Shown here one piece after another: positions 62,606 through 64,000 of a DNA stretch of 64,000 nt (position 1 is its first letter; each line of letters starts with the position of its first letter). A program made the position numbers and the translations under genes. Source of the stretch: Paenibacillus sp. 1001270B_150601_E10 (lineage in GTDB: Bacteria > Bacillota > Bacilli > Paenibacillales > Paenibacillaceae); assembly GCF_015558675.1 (NCBI RefSeq), contig NZ_JADMOL010000001.1, positions 779,765 through 843,764 on the forward strand, written 5' to 3'. The notes under the pieces were generated by a model that saw nothing but the letters and a program-made list of their open reading frames with translations, had not been told where the DNA came from and did no database searches.

Positions 62606-63238
62606 ATGATGCGCACAACAAAAGCTTATCTTTATGTCTTGGATACGATGTCAGATTGGGAGGTCGGTTATTTAATTGCTGAGCTCAACTCGGGGAGGTA
62701 TTTTAAAAAGGGATTAGCGCCTGTAGAGGTCATAGCAGTAGGCGTTGATACACATCCTGTTACAACAATGGGAGGCTTGACCATCCTTCCACGGCTTTCA
62801 ATAGATGAGTGTGTGATGGAACATTCGGATGCTCTCATACTTCCAGGCGGAAATACGTGGTTGGAATCCATCCATGAACCTATTTTGCAAAAAGCGTCTC
62901 AAGCTTTGAAAGACGGTGCTGTGGTTGCAGCCATTTGTGGTGCAACAATGGGACTGGCAAAGGCGGGATTGTTAGACTCAAGAAGGCATGCGAGCAACAA
63001 TCTGGATTATTTAAAAATGACTTGCCCTAATTATGCGGGAGAAAAACATTATGTAATGGAAGCAGCCGTAACGGATGGGAATTTGGTTACCGCATCCGGA
63101 GTTGCTCCGCTGGAATTTGCACGGCACGTATTAAAAGTGCTTGACGTATGTACATCAGAAGCCTTGCATGCATGGTTCAATTTGCACAAGACTCATGAAC
63201 CCGAATACTTCTTCGAGCTAATGAATGCGATTAACTAG
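62606..63238 (+). CDS. DJ-1/PfpI-family type 1 glutamine amidotransferase-like protein
   Basis: About 210 residues from ATG 62606 (AAGGAG five bases upstream). SDALILPGGNTWLESIHEPI and AAICGATMGLAKAGLLDSRR hold the nucleophile-elbow cysteine (AICGAT). DJ-1/PfpI members act as chaperones, glyoxalases or proteases; the substrate here is unknown. Same direction as the WYL gene, after a terminator, so it is separately transcribed but may be co-regulated. Confidence 0.88.
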   Translation: MMRTTKAYLYVLDTMSDWEVGYLIAELNSGRYFKKGLAPVEVIAVGVDTHPVTTMGGLTILPRLSIDECVMEHSDALILPGGNTWLESIHEPILQKASQALKDGAVVAAICGATMGLAKAGLLDSRRHASNNLDYLKMTCPNYAGEKHYVMEAAVTDGNLVTASGVAPLEFARHVLKVLDVCTSEALHAWFNLHKTHEPEYFFELMNAIN

Positions 63239-63274
63239 GGAAGATGAACCATACCTCAATTTATACAGATAAAG

Positions 63275-63570
63275 AAGATGCAACTTGTTTTTCGCGAGCC
63301 CCAACTTGTTGCCCGGATTGTTTAGGATAAAAGGAACAAGGGCGCTCCCCTCGTAAGGCAGTACCTTCCGGTAGAGATGGTGATCGCCGAGCATATCGCC
63401 ATGGTCAGAGCCTTGCCGGCACACAAGAGGGCGTAATCGAATAAGCCCGCTCGAAGCGTATGCCGGTTCGAGAGAGCTCATCCAGATTCGGCGTATCCAC
63501 AATCGGGTGTCCCTCAATGCTCATGCAATCATATCGCATCTGATCCACGTTGATCAGCAATAGGTCTTGC
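63275..63570 (-). pseudogene. Sulfatase remnant with a large internal deletion
   Basis: Reading minus, LLLINVDQMRYDCMSIEGHP, IVDTPNLDELSRTGIRFERA and YSITPSCVPAR are the N-terminal metal site and the C-x-P-x-R formylglycine site of sulfatases. Directly after comes SDHGDMLGDHHLYRKVLPYE and GSALVPFI in another frame, which belongs about 200 residues further on. Both ends are missing. This is a deleted, inactive gene. Confidence 0.8.
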
Positions 63571-63694
63571 TATTGTACTAGACATCTGCAAAGCCACCTC
63601 GATCTCAAGTAAGAGTAACCTGTCCTACTCAATACATACTTCGAGGTTAGTATATCTATGCGAGCATCCATACCACAGAAGCTTTATCACCTAT

Positions 63695-63751
63695 GAAAAA
63701 GCGTGATGACCTATCGCCAAGAGCGGAAAGCCGCGGCGCTAGGTTCATCAC
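63695..63751 (-). terminator. Terminator of the MFS gene
   Basis: GTGATGAACCTAGCGCC and GGCGATAGGTCATCAC form imperfect 16-bp arms with a small inner GC stem, then CTTTTTC on the minus strand. Confidence 0.65.
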
Positions 63752-63834
63752 CAACCACGTTCCATGAGGGACAATGCAATAAGGTGAAAGCATGCTGACG
63801 ATGAACCCCATTCTATAGGGCAAATCAGCCCCAC

Positions 63835-64000
63835 TTATGCTTCTGCAGCATGCCGCTTCGATGATCGAGCCTGAACCATGCGCCAGCCGGTTAACAGCGC
63901 TGCTACAAGGCAGATGCAAGCGGATGTCATAAAGACAACATGCATGCCGGATAGGAAGATATCGGGACGTCCCGGAATCAGCCCCGTAACTCGATGCCCT
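63835..64000 (-). CDS. MFS transporter, C-terminal end (runs off the window)
   Basis: The last 54 codons of a membrane protein. IFLSGMHVVFMTSACICLVA and ALLTGWRMVQ form the final TM helix, ending in a basic tail (ARSSKRHAAEA). The pattern suits the 14-TM DHA2/EmrB drug-efflux group, as seen in many Bacillota. The substrate cannot be told from this fragment. Confidence 0.65.
   Translation of the reverse strand, partial: GHRVTGLIPGRPDIFLSGMHVVFMTSACICLVAALLTGWRMVQARSSKRHAAEA

Overview
The window looks like chromosome of a spore-former of the Paenibacillus type (Bacillota). Evidence: moderate GC, strong AGGAGG-type ribosome sites, proteins typical of that group (copper-amine-oxidase-N and SLH-like stalk domains, an ECF41 sigma factor, a DrrA/DrrB exporter, an M-box riboswitch) and many intrinsic terminators. 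Species cannot be fixed from the sequence.

Layout. 1-20.4 kb is host metabolism and regulation: start of an aldo/keto reductase, an Fe-S-type HTH regulator, a HepT-like protein, a CuA-domain protein, a lone holin, a GH4 glycosidase plus N-acetylglucosamine-kinase-family operon with an AraC regulator, a secreted SLH/TraB protein, a frameshifted alcohol dehydrogenase, a luciferase-like oxidoreductase, a DrrAB exporter, a degenerate orotate-phosphoribosyltransferase-like protein, MgtC behind an M-box Mg2+ riboswitch, and MarR with a secreted FMN/FAD flavoprotein reductase. 20.5-24.7 kb holds a compact module that I do not recognise as described: sigma factor, ABC exporter, an eight-cysteine 76-residue peptide, and a divergent MauE-like membrane protein plus a CxxC thioredoxin-like protein. 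It reads as a system that makes and exports a disulfide-rich peptide.

27.87-50.29 kb is an integrative element in the 3' end of a tRNA-Ala(GGC) gene, with 47-bp attL and attR copies and paired GTGACCA arm-type repeats at both ends. From left to right it carries a two-TM protein, a HerA ATPase / OLD-TOPRIM nuclease / HEPN RNase operon (a candidate defence system), RadC, an XRE-led operon of membrane and secreted proteins, a replication-initiator-like block, excisionase and tyrosine integrase, a type III restriction-modification operon, an IS1182-family remnant and a decayed second copy of the integrase 3' end. The integrase and its right-end flank occur twice, so the element is a composite.

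50.3-64 kb returns to host sequence: a GH3 N-acetylhexosaminidase-like enzyme, VOC protein with TetR regulator, KhtU/KhtT potassium antiporter, an NADH-dehydrogenase-like flavoprotein next to an ECF41 sigma factor, tRNA-Lys(CTT), DinB/WYL/DJ-1 genes, and several gene relics (solute-binding protein, sulfatase), ending inside an MFS transporter.

Two genes (9.4-10.4 kb and 56.6-57.8 kb) break at G homopolymers in a way that one base would repair, so some frameshifts may be sequencing errors. All assignments are from reading the sequence; no searches were run.
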